NCBI GenBank assembly: GCA_002238685.1
Contig: MPMV01000029.1
Span: 1 to 54,404, forward strand
Reading direction: 5' to 3'
Length of the DNA: 54,404 bases
Source: a bacterium EF100-94H03 bin56
GTDB lineage: Bacteria; Pseudomonadota; Alphaproteobacteria; SP197
In this document: positions 40,514 through 48,186 of the stretch, piece by piece
Position numbering within the stretch: the stretch's first letter is position 1
How the letters are laid out: each line of letters starts with the position of its first letter
The notes under the pieces: model-generated
The model's database searches: none
Seen by the model: the letters and a program-made list of their open reading frames with translations, nothing else
Told to the model about the DNA's origin: nothing
Translations under genes and position numbers: made by a program

Positions 40514-41514
40514 GGCGCCAGGGCATCAACGATGAATGAGGCTCCATGACGCACCGGATCGCCACACGGCAGGCCGTGTTCTGCGGCAGTCTTCGCGATC
40601 TCGCGAAGGGCTTCTTCCTCTCCGAGCGCGGAGGTGTTGATGGAGATGGCGACAACGCGGGCACCGGGTGCGGTCAGGCCGGCCATCCTTTCGTTGATCT
40701 CGATACAGCGCCGGAGTGGAGGAAGGGATCGTCCCGGAAGACCACGCATGTGAGCGCGCGTGGGCTCATGACACATGACGAGGGCTTCAGCCTGGGCACC
40801 ATGAAGAAGGCCGAGGCTGACCCCGGCAAAGGATGGGTGGAAGAGCGATCCCTGACCCTCGATGATATCCCAGTGATCGGGATCATTGGACGGAGCAAGC
40901 CACTCGATCGCTCCGGAAATGAAATCGGCGACCACCCCGTCGACGGCGATACCGCTCCCGGCGATGAAGATTCCGGACTGTCCGGTTGCCCTGAAGGTCG
41001 CCTTCATGCCGCGGTCATGCATCTCGCGTTCGACGGCAAGGGAGGTGAACATCTTGCCCAGGGAACTGTCCGTGCCGACGGTGAGCAGCCGTCTGCCGCC
41101 GCGCGGAGTTCCCTTGCCGACCGAGAATTCCCTGGTGCTTTGCCGCACATCGTGGAGAGCTCGTCCGTGACGTTGCGCGGCGTCTGCGATGGCCGGAATA
41201 TCCGCAAGGCGTGTGTGCCTCCCGGCCATGACGGCGAGCCCCGCCTCGAGGGCCTCGACGATCGTGGCGCTCCAGTGATCGGGAATGAACCCTCCGGCAT
41301 TGGCGACACCCACCAGCATCGTCCGGCATCCGGCCTTCACGGCCTCGCGGGCCGTCATGTCGGGCAATCCGAGATCCTGGGTGCAACCGGCAAGCCGGAT
41401 CTGCGCCCTCGCCTTGTCGGGGCGCCAGATCCTGACCCCGGTTGCCCCCTTGATCGACAATTCGTCCCGGGCATCGCCCAGAAACAGCAGGTAGGGAGAT
41501 CCTGCCTCCTTCAT
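40510..41514 (-). CDS. dgcN: DUF1611-family protein, DgcN-type N-acetyltransferase
   Basis: The 334-residue protein has an N-terminal Rossmann-like domain (GVRIWRPDKARAQIRLAGC, TMLVGVANAGGFIPDHW) and a P-loop-like domain (LTVGTDSSLGKMFTSLAVE; HWDIIEGQGSLFHPSFAGV). Both are diagnostic of DUF1611. In marine bacteria DgcN acetylates D-glutamate to N-acetyl-D-glutamate for DgcA. GGAGAATGAC directly precedes ATG 41514. It is coupled to dgcA by a 4-base overlap and heads the dgcN-dgcA-ardC-putA-SDR unit. Together these genes point to D-Glu and proline being drained to L-glutamate. Confidence 0.87.
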   Translation of the reverse strand: MKEAGSPYLLFLGDARDELSIKGATGVRIWRPDKARAQIRLAGCTQDLGLPDMTAREAVKAGCRTMLVGVANAGGFIPDHWSATIVEALEAGLAVMAGRHTRLADIPAIADAAQRHGRALHDVRQSTREFSVGKGTPRGGRRLLTVGTDSSLGKMFTSLAVEREMHDRGMKATFRATGQSGIFIAGSGIAVDGVVADFISGAIEWLAPSNDPDHWDIIEGQGSLFHPSFAGVSLGLLHGAQAEALVMCHEPTRAHMRGLPGRSLPPLRRCIEINERMAGLTAPGARVVAISINTSALGEEEALREIAKTAAEHGLPCGDPVRHGASFIVDALAP

Positions 41515-41598
41515 GTCATTCTCCAACAGGTTGTCACAGGCCCGCCCCAGTCCCTTGTCGATCACGCCATAGTACCGTCACAACCGGCCGCCGGACGG

Positions 41599-42165
41599 TC
41601 AGCGGGCGCCTGTTGCCAGGATTGCATCGTCTTCGAAATCCTCCTCGAGAGGAACACGCGCTGTCTTCAGCAACGTCGACATGACGAAGTAGACGCCAAC
41701 GGTGAACACGATATCCAGAATCTGTCTGTCGCTGAAAACGCCATCCATCGCGTTCAGGGTCTCCGGTCCGATCTCGCTCGCATCGAGCATGTCGTCGACG
41801 GCGCGTAGCAGAATCGATTCGTGCCCGGCCCAGCCGGCGGCCTCGCTTCCCTCCCTCACACGGGCGATGCGATCGTCGTCGAGGCCGGCCTTGCGGCCGC
41901 GCACCACGTGGTGACGCCACTCGTAGTCGCACGCGGTGCGGTGGGCAACTCGCAGGATCACGAGTTCCCGGTCACCGGCATCGAGCGAGGACGACGTCAC
42001 AATGTGTTCGCGCAAGGGCGCGTAGCTCTCCATGAGTTCCGGATGGCGGGCAATGACGCGATGGATATTGAGTGGTTGCCCGATCAGCCGCCGCACATGC
42101 CCCAGGGCGGGATCCCATGCCTCCGGATCGAGCGGTTGAAGGCGGTGCGCCGAACGTGCCGTCAT
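41599..42165 (-). CDS. Carboxymuconolactone decarboxylase-like (AhpD-fold) protein
   Basis: The 188-residue helical protein has the CMD pattern LDAGDRELVILRVAHRTACDYEWRHH (positions about 60-85) and KAGLDDDRI, then an FTVGVYFVMSTLL helix. It carries the Glu/His proton-relay residues of the CMD active site but only one Cys, so it lacks the CxxC of AhpD peroxidases. The substrate is unknown; decarboxylase or hydroperoxide-related activity is possible. It lies 84 bp upstream of dgcN in the same direction and may start the operon. Confidence 0.82.
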   Translation of the reverse strand: MTARSAHRLQPLDPEAWDPALGHVRRLIGQPLNIHRVIARHPELMESYAPLREHIVTSSSLDAGDRELVILRVAHRTACDYEWRHHVVRGRKAGLDDDRIARVREGSEAAGWAGHESILLRAVDDMLDASEIGPETLNAMDGVFSDRQILDIVFTVGVYFVMSTLLKTARVPLEEDFEDDAILATGAR

Positions 42166-42272
42166 GAATGTCTCCAGCCTTTCTCGTGACCGGCGACAAT
42201 GCCGCCAGTCCGGTCCGAAAGGAAGGTCGCATCCTGCATGACACGCGCTGGCTCCATCCCTACCCTGGGATC

Positions 42273-43071
42273 ATGCCGAACGCTCCCTGGTCAGATGACG
42301 AGAATGACCTGCTCGTCGCCGACTACTGCCGGATGCTGTCTGCCGACCTCAGCGGACGAAACTACAGCAAGGCCGGACACGCGTGTCACTTCATGGATCG
42401 CCTGGAGAATCGCTCGAAAGGGGTAGCGACGGAACCTCAGTGCCGTCCTCCAGGGGCTCGGTGACACCTGGCTGCCTGGCTACCTCCCCGCGTACAACGT
42501 CCAGGCGTCCCTTGAGGATGCCGTCGCCCGGTGGCTGGCGTACAATCCTGATTGGCTGGACTCCGTGCCCGCACTGGCGACAGCCGACGCGGTACCCCTT
42601 CGGGTCGAGCCGCCACCAACGCTCGCCAACCATCCTTTGCCGGAAGGCCACGAAAGGATGTCCGGGATCGCCGTCAGGTTCGATGCCGCGGGCCGCGACG
42701 AACGCAACCGGGCACTCGGCCGTCTCGGCGAGCGTCTCGTGCTGGAGCGCGCGGGCGGCCGCACTGACCTTGCCCGTGATGTGCGCTGGGTGTCCCGGGA
42801 GGACGGTGACGGCGCGGGATACGACATTGCCAGTTTTGCCCTTGATGGCGCGATCCGTCTCCTGGAGGTGAAGACAACGAAGGAATATGCGCGCACCCCA
42901 TTCTGGAATTCCCACAATGAATTGGCAGTCGCCAGGGAAAGACACACAGAATGGAGACTGTTCCGTCTCTGGAACGTCTCGCGTACGCCACAGGCCTTCG
43001 AACTCGCCCCGCCGCTCGAATCACACGTTTCGCTCATGCCCACGCAGTTTCTGGCGGATTTTCACCAATAG
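42273..43071 (+). pseudogene. Frameshifted DUF3883 (NO VEIN-like, restriction-nuclease-fold) gene
   Basis: The first frame (ATG 42273) gives PWSDDENDLLVADYCRML, DLSGRNYSKAGH and LENRSKG. The next frame (from about 42433) gives NLSAVLQGLGDTWLPGYLPA, LEDAVARWLAYNPDWLD, DAAGRDERNRALGRLGERL, RWVSREDGDGAGYDIASF and IRLLEVKTTKEYARTPF, ending LADFHQ. Together these make one DUF3883 protein whose C-terminal part carries the DGAGYDI...EVKTT nuclease-like core. Compared with my recollection of intact relatives (KGS-x-EFKHQNISAVL), about 11 bases are missing at 42423-42432, causing the frame change. The nuclease-like domain would survive only if translated from an internal start. The gene is divergent from the CMD-like gene. 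Confidence 0.68.
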
Positions 43072-43150
43072 AGCGTTCCTGTCGGCAAAGGCCTTGATGT
43101 CGTGTGGCTGCTATGGCGACATGGCCGCCCCGATCCGAGGAATGCCTCAC

Positions 43151-44401
43151 GTGACCCGTCCCCCGCTCGATACCGACTACGTTCGTTCCTTTTTTCCTGC
43201 CCTCGATGACTCGTGGGCCTTCATGGAAAACGCCGGCGGCAGCCTTGTTCCGTACACGGTGATCGACGCGGTCAGCGCCTACATGCGCGAGTGTCAGGTC
43301 CAGCCCGGTGACAACGCGGCGATTGCCCGCCAGGCCAGGCAACGCATGGAGGCCGGACAGGCGACCGCAGCCGCCATGCTGAACGCCGCGCCAGACGAGG
43401 TGATCGTGGGCCCCTCGACTACTCGAAACGTGCAGACCCTGGCCTTGGCCATGCGCTCCCGGCTTCACGAGAACGACGAGATCATCGTCACAAACCTCGA
43501 CCACGAAGCCAACAACAACCACTGGCGGCGTCTTCAGGAACATGGCTTCATCATCAGGGAGTGGCAGGTCGATCCGGAGACGGCGGAACTTGAAATCGGC
43601 GCCCTGGAGCCGCTGCTCACCGAAAGAACAAGGCTGGTCTGCTTTTCCCACTGCTCCAACATCACTGGCGGTCCCAATCCGGTGCGCGAGATCACCGCGC
43701 TGGTGCATGCCGCCGGGGCCCAGGTCTGCATCGACGGGGTGGCGATGGCGCCGCATACGTCCATCGACGTCCGCGAACTTGATGTCGATTACTATCTCTT
43801 CAGTCTTTACAAGACCTTCGGCCCGCATCTTGGTGTGATGTATGGAAAGCGGGAACATCTTCTCTCGCTGCCTGGACAGTACTTCCATTTCCACGGCGAG
43901 GATGACATCCCGCTCAAGCTCAATCCCGGGGCGCCCAATCACGAACTGACGGCGGCGACGGCCGGTGTCGGAGCCTATCTCGATGCCCTGGCCAGGCACC
44001 ATCTCGTTGAGCCCGCCGGTGATCCGGTCATGCGCTATCGCCAGGTCTTTCGCATGATCCAGGATCATGAATCGGCCCTGGCCGCTCGCTTTCTTTCATG
44101 GGCTGCGGATCAGCCCCGGATCCGTCTGGTCGGCCGGCGACGGGCCGGCAATACCGGCCGGGCACCCACCTTCAGTTTCACCATCGACGGCATGGCCAGT
44201 CAGCAGTTGCCCGCGTTGCTGGAGTCCCGCGGCATCGTTGCGGGAGCCGGTGATTTCTATGCGCCCAGAGTGCTGGAGGCGACGGGAATCGATCCTGCAG
44301 ACGGTGTCGTTCGATGCTCCCTCGTCCACTACAACACGGCCGACGAAGTGGACCGCCTCACCATCGCCCTGGAAGCCATCATGGCGGAGAACAGTCCGTG
44401 A
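43151..44401 (+). CDS. Cysteine desulfurase-like PLP enzyme (class V aminotransferase fold)
   Basis: The 416-residue protein begins YVRSFFPALDDSWAFMENAGGSLVP and has STTRNVQTLALAM, HEANNNHW, VCFSHCSNITGGPNPV, IDGVAMAPHTSIDVRELDVD and the PLP-binding Lys in YYLFSLYKTFGPHLG. This resembles the cysteine-desulfurase-like subfamily (TIGR01976 type) rather than true IscS/SufS, and no suf or isc genes are near. The start is uncertain: GTG 43151 has GAGG nine bases upstream and fits the family N-terminus; ATG 43142 and 43121 are alternatives. Its TGA overlaps the GTG of the next PLP enzyme, so the two are probably partners in an amino-acid pathway. Confidence 0.8.
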   Translation: MTRPPLDTDYVRSFFPALDDSWAFMENAGGSLVPYTVIDAVSAYMRECQVQPGDNAAIARQARQRMEAGQATAAAMLNAAPDEVIVGPSTTRNVQTLALAMRSRLHENDEIIVTNLDHEANNNHWRRLQEHGFIIREWQVDPETAELEIGALEPLLTERTRLVCFSHCSNITGGPNPVREITALVHAAGAQVCIDGVAMAPHTSIDVRELDVDYYLFSLYKTFGPHLGVMYGKREHLLSLPGQYFHFHGEDDIPLKLNPGAPNHELTAATAGVGAYLDALARHHLVEPAGDPVMRYRQVFRMIQDHESALAARFLSWAADQPRIRLVGRRRAGNTGRAPTFSFTIDGMASQQLPALLESRGIVAGAGDFYAPRVLEATGIDPADGVVRCSLVHYNTADEVDRLTIALEAIMAENSP

Positions 44402-45354
44402 CCTCTCTCGAGACCCTGCAGGCGGCCGAGCGGATTGTGCGCCGTCACGTCGGCGAGACCCCCCTTCACCACTGGCCGCTGCTCAGCCGGCGCAGCGGCG
44501 CTGAAGTCTGGGTCAAGCATGAAAACCACACCCGGATCGGCGCTTTCAAGATCCGTGGTGGGCTCGTCTACATGGAGAAGCTCAAGGCACGCCAACCCGA
44601 TGTTCCGGGTGTCATCGCGGCAACCCGGGGCAATCACGGCCAGAGCGTCGCCCTGGCGGCCGGTCTCTCCGGCATCCCGGCAACCATAGTCGTTCCCTTC
44701 GGCAATTCTGTCGAGAAAAACAGGGCGATGCGTGAACTTGGTGCGGAACTGATCGAACATGGCCACGATTTCCAGGAGGCCCTGGTTCACGCCCGGAACC
44801 TTGCCGGACGCCACGGTCTCCACATGCTGGCCTCGTTCCACGACGACCTTGTCTGCGGGGTCGCAAGCTACGGTCTCGAAATCTTCCGGTGCCATGACGA
44901 CATCGACACGGTCTATGTGCCGATCGGTCTGGGCTCGGGACTGTGTGGCACCATCAGGGCACGCGATGCAGTGGCGTCTCGCGCCGCCGTGGTTGGCGTG
45001 GTAGCCGAAAACGCTCCCTGCTATGCCCGTTCCTTTGCCGCTGGCGCACCCGTCGCAACCAACGAGTGCAACACCATCGCCGATGGCATGGCGGTGCGTG
45101 TGCCTCACGGGGACGCGGTGAGCGAGATCAATGCCGGCGCCGAGCGCATCGTCACCACGGGCGAGGACGACATCCGTGCCGCCATGCGCCACTATTTCTC
45201 CGACACCCACAACGTGGCGGAAGGCGCCGGTGCCGCCCCCCTGGCGGCCCTCTTGCGGGAACGCGACAGCATGGCCGGCCGCAAGGTCGTTCTCGTCCTT
45301 TCGGGCGGCAACATCGATCGCGACCTCTACGCCCGGATCCTCCGGGACACCTGA
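44398..45354 (+). CDS. Threonine/serine dehydratase-like PLP enzyme (fold type II)
   Basis: The 318-residue enzyme has the fold-II core: substrate and PLP Lys in RIGAFKIRGGLVYMEKL, VIAATRGNHGQSVALAAGL, VVPFGNSVEKNRAMRELGA, PIGLGSGLCGTIRA and VLVLSGGNIDRDL. Members eliminate water from Thr, Ser or hydroxy-aspartate, or racemise Ser. The C-terminal ACT domain of biosynthetic IlvA is absent, so it is catabolic-like. GTG 44398 overlaps the upstream stop (GTGA); the frame open to 44314 is a shadow. Hydroxyectoine-type EutB enzymes belong to the same fold, but no ectoine genes are present. Confidence 0.85.
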   Translation: MTSLETLQAAERIVRRHVGETPLHHWPLLSRRSGAEVWVKHENHTRIGAFKIRGGLVYMEKLKARQPDVPGVIAATRGNHGQSVALAAGLSGIPATIVVPFGNSVEKNRAMRELGAELIEHGHDFQEALVHARNLAGRHGLHMLASFHDDLVCGVASYGLEIFRCHDDIDTVYVPIGLGSGLCGTIRARDAVASRAAVVGVVAENAPCYARSFAAGAPVATNECNTIADGMAVRVPHGDAVSEINAGAERIVTTGEDDIRAAMRHYFSDTHNVAEGAGAAPLAALLRERDSMAGRKVVLVLSGGNIDRDLYARILRDT

Positions 45355-45364
45355 TCAGATCAGG
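45350..45364. repeat. Palindrome spanning two convergent stop codons
   Basis: CCTGATC-A-GATCAGG has perfect 7-bp arms and contains both TGA stops of the convergent dehydratase and mgtE genes. There is no T-tract, so a bidirectional terminator is not established. Confidence 0.3.
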
Positions 45365-46728
45365 AGCAGGGCCCCCAGGGCGAGGAAGACGAAGAAACCC
45401 ACGACATCCGTCACCGTGGTGAGGAATACACTCGCGGCAACCGCGGGATCGATACCGAACCTCTCCAGCACCAGGGGTGTGGCGGCGCCGATGAAACCGG
45501 CGACAACAAGGTTGGCCACCATGGCCATGGCGATGACGACGCCAAGCAAGGGACTCTGGAACCATACCCAGGCCACCAACCCGGTAATCGTGGCGAAGAG
45601 AATGCCGTTCAGGGCGCCGACCAGAATCTCCTTGCCGATCACTCTCAAGCCGTTGGCCCGGGTGAGGTCTCTTGTCGCCAGTGCCCGGACCGCCACCGTC
45701 ATCGTCTGGGTGCCGGCATTGCCCCCCATCGAGGCGACGATGGGCATGAGAACGGCAAGGGCAACGATCTCCCGGATCGTGCCTTCGAAGATGCCGATGA
45801 CCATGGACGCCATCACGGCAGTCCCGAGATTGATGAAGAGCCACCAGAAGCGCTTGCGCGTGGTGTCGATCACCCCCTGATTGAGGTCGGTGCCGGCGAC
45901 ACCGCCAAGACGGAGCACATCCTCCTCCGATTCCTCGCTCAACACGTCCGCCATGTCGTCGAAGGTGATGGTGCCCAGCAACCTGTCGTGGCCATCGACG
46001 ACAGCCACTTCGGAGAGCCCGTACTGCTGGAACAGCCAGGAAATCTCTTCCTGGTCGGTATCGGCCTTCACGGTCAGGGGCTCGCCCTCGACGAGCGACG
46101 TCAGTTCCACCTGACGTTCGCTGCGAATCAGTGTTGCCAGCGCGATGACGCCGAGAGGCCGGTGACCGGGATCGACGACAAAGACCGCATAGAACTCATC
46201 GGGAAGATCGCTTGCTCCCCTCAGGTGGTCGATGGTCTGGCCGACGTTCCAGAACATCGGCAAGGCCACGACATCATGGCGCATGAGACGCCCGGCGCTG
46301 TCTTCAGGGAAGGTGAGTCCCTGCTCCACCGCCCGGCGTTCCGGCGCCGGCACCGCTTCCAGCACTTCCCGGCGAACCGGGTCATCGAGATCGGCGATGA
46401 CATCGACGGCATCATCGGAATCGAGCTTGCCCACCAGCCGGGCAAAGGTTTCGAGACCGAGTTCCTTGCGTATGTCGTCGAGTACGGCGTCATCGAGATC
46501 GGGGAGGATCTCGGCGTCGATGTCCGGACCGAGGGCCTCGATCACGACCCGGCGCTGTGCGCCGCCAACCTGTTCGAGGAGATCCGCCTGGTCGGCGGCA
46601 TGCAGGGGCACCACGAGCGCCTCGAGACGCACCAGGTCCTCCGCATCGACGGCGTCGATGATCGCCCGAAGGAGATCGGGGCTCAGCCCGTGGAGATCCT
46701 GGGCCGGCTGTAGCGATGTGTCTGTCAT
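45355..46728 (-). CDS. mgtE: Magnesium transporter MgtE
   Basis: The 457-residue inner-membrane Mg2+ channel has the N-domain superhelix (LHAADQADLLEQV; LDSDDAVDVIADLDDPVRREVLE), two CBS domains (MRHDVVALPMFWNVGQTIDHL; SLVEGEPLTVKADTDQEEIS), the connecting helix (RKRFWWLFINLGTAV) and five transmembrane helices. The pore/selectivity motif PIVASMGGNAGTQTMT is intact. ATG 46728 follows AGGGGA. It lies 64 bp downstream of tRNA-Leu in the same direction, with no terminator visible between them. It is convergent and directly abutting the dehydratase gene; both stops fall in one short palindrome. Confidence 0.93.
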   Translation of the reverse strand: MTDTSLQPAQDLHGLSPDLLRAIIDAVDAEDLVRLEALVVPLHAADQADLLEQVGGAQRRVVIEALGPDIDAEILPDLDDAVLDDIRKELGLETFARLVGKLDSDDAVDVIADLDDPVRREVLEAVPAPERRAVEQGLTFPEDSAGRLMRHDVVALPMFWNVGQTIDHLRGASDLPDEFYAVFVVDPGHRPLGVIALATLIRSERQVELTSLVEGEPLTVKADTDQEEISWLFQQYGLSEVAVVDGHDRLLGTITFDDMADVLSEESEEDVLRLGGVAGTDLNQGVIDTTRKRFWWLFINLGTAVMASMVIGIFEGTIREIVALAVLMPIVASMGGNAGTQTMTVAVRALATRDLTRANGLRVIGKEILVGALNGILFATITGLVAWVWFQSPLLGVVIAMAMVANLVVAGFIGAATPLVLERFGIDPAVAASVFLTTVTDVVGFFVFLALGALLLI

Positions 46729-46792
46729 GGCACACGTCCCCTGGCTCAATGCGGGCGCGTGTGGCTGCCGGGAATTCCGACTGTCCTGACAA

Positions 46793-46879
46793 TGGTGCGG
46801 TCGAGAAGACTCGAACTTCCACGGGCTCTCGCCCACAGCGCCCTCAACGCTGCGCGTCTACCAATTCCGCCACGACCGC
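46793..46879 (-). tRNA. tRNA-Leu (anticodon GAG)
   Basis: On the minus strand the 87-nt gene has acceptor stem GCGGTCG/CGACCGC, D-arm with GGAATTGGTAGACGC, anticodon stem-loop with loop TTGAGGG (anticodon GAG, reading CUC/CUU), a long class-II variable arm, T-arm GTTCGAGTC and an encoded ACCA end. All stems pair. It has its own promoter upstream (46899-46927) and mgtE downstream. Confidence 0.96.
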
Positions 46880-46898
46880 ATTGACGGGCAGGTCCGCA

Positions 46899-46927
46899 CA
46901 TATAGCCAATCATCCCATACGCCGCAA
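46899..46927 (-). promoter_or_regulatory. Promoter of tRNA-Leu
   Basis: On the minus strand TTGCGG (46922-46927) is followed by a 17-bp spacer and TATATG (46899-46904). Transcription would start around 46892, about 12 nt before the mature tRNA 5' end. Confidence 0.55.
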
Positions 46928-47266
46928 GCAGATGGGCCGGCACGCCGACAGGGCTGCGCAAGTAGCATCGACACTGGAGACCAACACGTTGAAGACCACG
47001 CTCAGACAAGCAGGCACGGTCGTCCCTTGAACCCCGGGCGCCATGTTCCGCGAGACCATCGATGATCTCGGACTCGTTCTTGCTCGCGGCGCTGGCCGAC
47101 AGGATCGCCAGGCCGTTGAAGGGACGATCGGGGTCAGGAGTCATGTCGATACCGTCGACATGTCCCCTCCACATGTCGATGAAACCTGACGTCATCGTCA
47201 TGTGTGACCGCCAAGAGCAACCGCGCAGAGTCCCGGCCTTGTGTGCGATCTGGTAGATTCACTGTC
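46928..47266. other. Gene-free stretch between tRNA-Leu and lipB
   Basis: I see no gene. One minus-strand frame (to 47201) runs on through the tRNA and has no recognisable domain, so it is a chance frame. The lipB promoter should lie near the right end but I cannot place it. Confidence 0.4.
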
Positions 47267-47908
47267 ATGACATCTGTTCGCTGGAAGGTGAGCGGCCGGC
47301 CGGTGGCCTATCCGGATGCGGTACGATCCATGGAAGAGACGGCCGCCGGCATTCGTGCCGGCGAGGCGCCGGAAACGGTGTGGCTACTCGAACATCCGAG
47401 CCTCTTCACGGCGGGAACGAGTGCGCGCGATGACGAGCTCATCGATGCCGGAGGCATCCCGGTCTACCGCACCGGGCGCGGCGGCCGCTACACCTGGCAT
47501 GGACCGGGACAGCAGGTTGCCTATGTCATGCTCGATCTTTCCCGCCGGGGACACGACCTGCATGCCTTCGTCGCCGACCTAGAGGCCTGGATCATCCGGA
47601 CACTTGCGTGCTTCGGTGTGACCGGTCAGTGCCGCCGGGACCGTGTCGGGGTCTGGGTGGTCGACCCGTGTGGCCGCGAGGACAAGATCGCGGCCATCGG
47701 CATACGCGTGCGACGCTGGGTGACCTTTCATGGAATCAGCATCAACCGTGCCCCTGATCTCGCGTCCTATGCCCGTATCGTGCCATGCGGCATCAGGTCT
47801 CACGGCGTGACATCGCTGGCGGCCCTGGGAGTCGACGCCGATGCCGGCGCGTTGCGCGCGGCCATGGAAGAGACGTTCGGGGAGGTGTTTCAGAACGTGT
47901 TGCGCTGA
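47267..47908 (+). CDS. lipB: Octanoyl-[acyl-carrier-protein]:protein N-octanoyltransferase
   Basis: The 213-residue LipB transfers octanoate from ACP to lipoyl domains, the first step of lipoate assembly. Family signatures are [34 protein letters not shown] (with the substrate-tunnel His), [19 protein letters not shown] (catalytic Lys lies just before, in DKIAAIG) and [14 protein letters not shown], with the acyl-thioester Cys. ATG 47267 is chosen from family length; the frame open to 47204 adds unrelated residues. The 3' end overlaps the convergent acylphosphatase gene by about 19 bases. Confidence 0.94.
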   Translation: MTSVRWKVSGRPVAYPDAVRSMEETAAGIRAGEAPETVWLLEHPSLFTAGTSARDDELIDAGGIPVYRTGRGGRYTWHGPGQQVAYVMLDLSRRGHDLHAFVADLEAWIIRTLACFGVTGQCRRDRVGVWVVDPCGREDKIAAIGIRVRRWVTFHGISINRAPDLASYARIVPCGIRSHGVTSLAALGVDADAGALRAAMEETFGEVFQNVLR

Positions 47909-48186
47909 GCGAAGCCGGATGCCACCTCTCCGGTGAACGGCTCCCACGCGACCGTTTCGACAACGGCCAGCGGCGGCCCCTGTTTCAGGAGTCCCAGCAT
48001 GGTGTCGACATCATCCCGGCTACCGGCAAGGACCGCCTCCACCGAACCGTCGCTGCAGTTGCGGACCCAGCCGTCAAGGCCGAGGTCGCGCGCTTCCTCG
48101 CGTGTCCAGGCCCGATACCATACACCCTGCACACGGCCGGTGACCGTCACCCTGACACGCCGTTCGTGCCCCGGACCATGGGTCAT
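47890..48186 (-). CDS. acyP: Acylphosphatase
   Basis: The 98-residue protein hydrolyses acyl phosphates. The catalytic Arg is in [18 protein letters not shown] and the catalytic Asn in [17 protein letters not shown], both canonical. Its ATG overlaps the pccA stop (ATGA), making it the last gene of a pccB-pccA-acyP unit; its end overlaps lipB on the other strand. Confidence 0.93.
   Translation of the reverse strand: MTHGPGHERRVRVTVTGRVQGVWYRAWTREEARDLGLDGWVRNCSDGSVEAVLAGSRDDVDTMLGLLKQGPPLAVVETVAWEPFTGEVASGFAQRNTF

Noticed and set aside
43151..45354. Beta-hydroxyaspartate cycle genes
   Set aside because: The dehydratase-like gene could fit, but the class V enzyme is cysteine-desulfurase-like rather than the expected aspartate-glyoxylate aminotransferase, and the aldolase and iminosuccinate reductase genes are absent.
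46746..47201. 151-codon minus-strand frame crossing tRNA-Leu
   Set aside because: It reads straight through a tRNA with intact cloverleaf and shows no domain.
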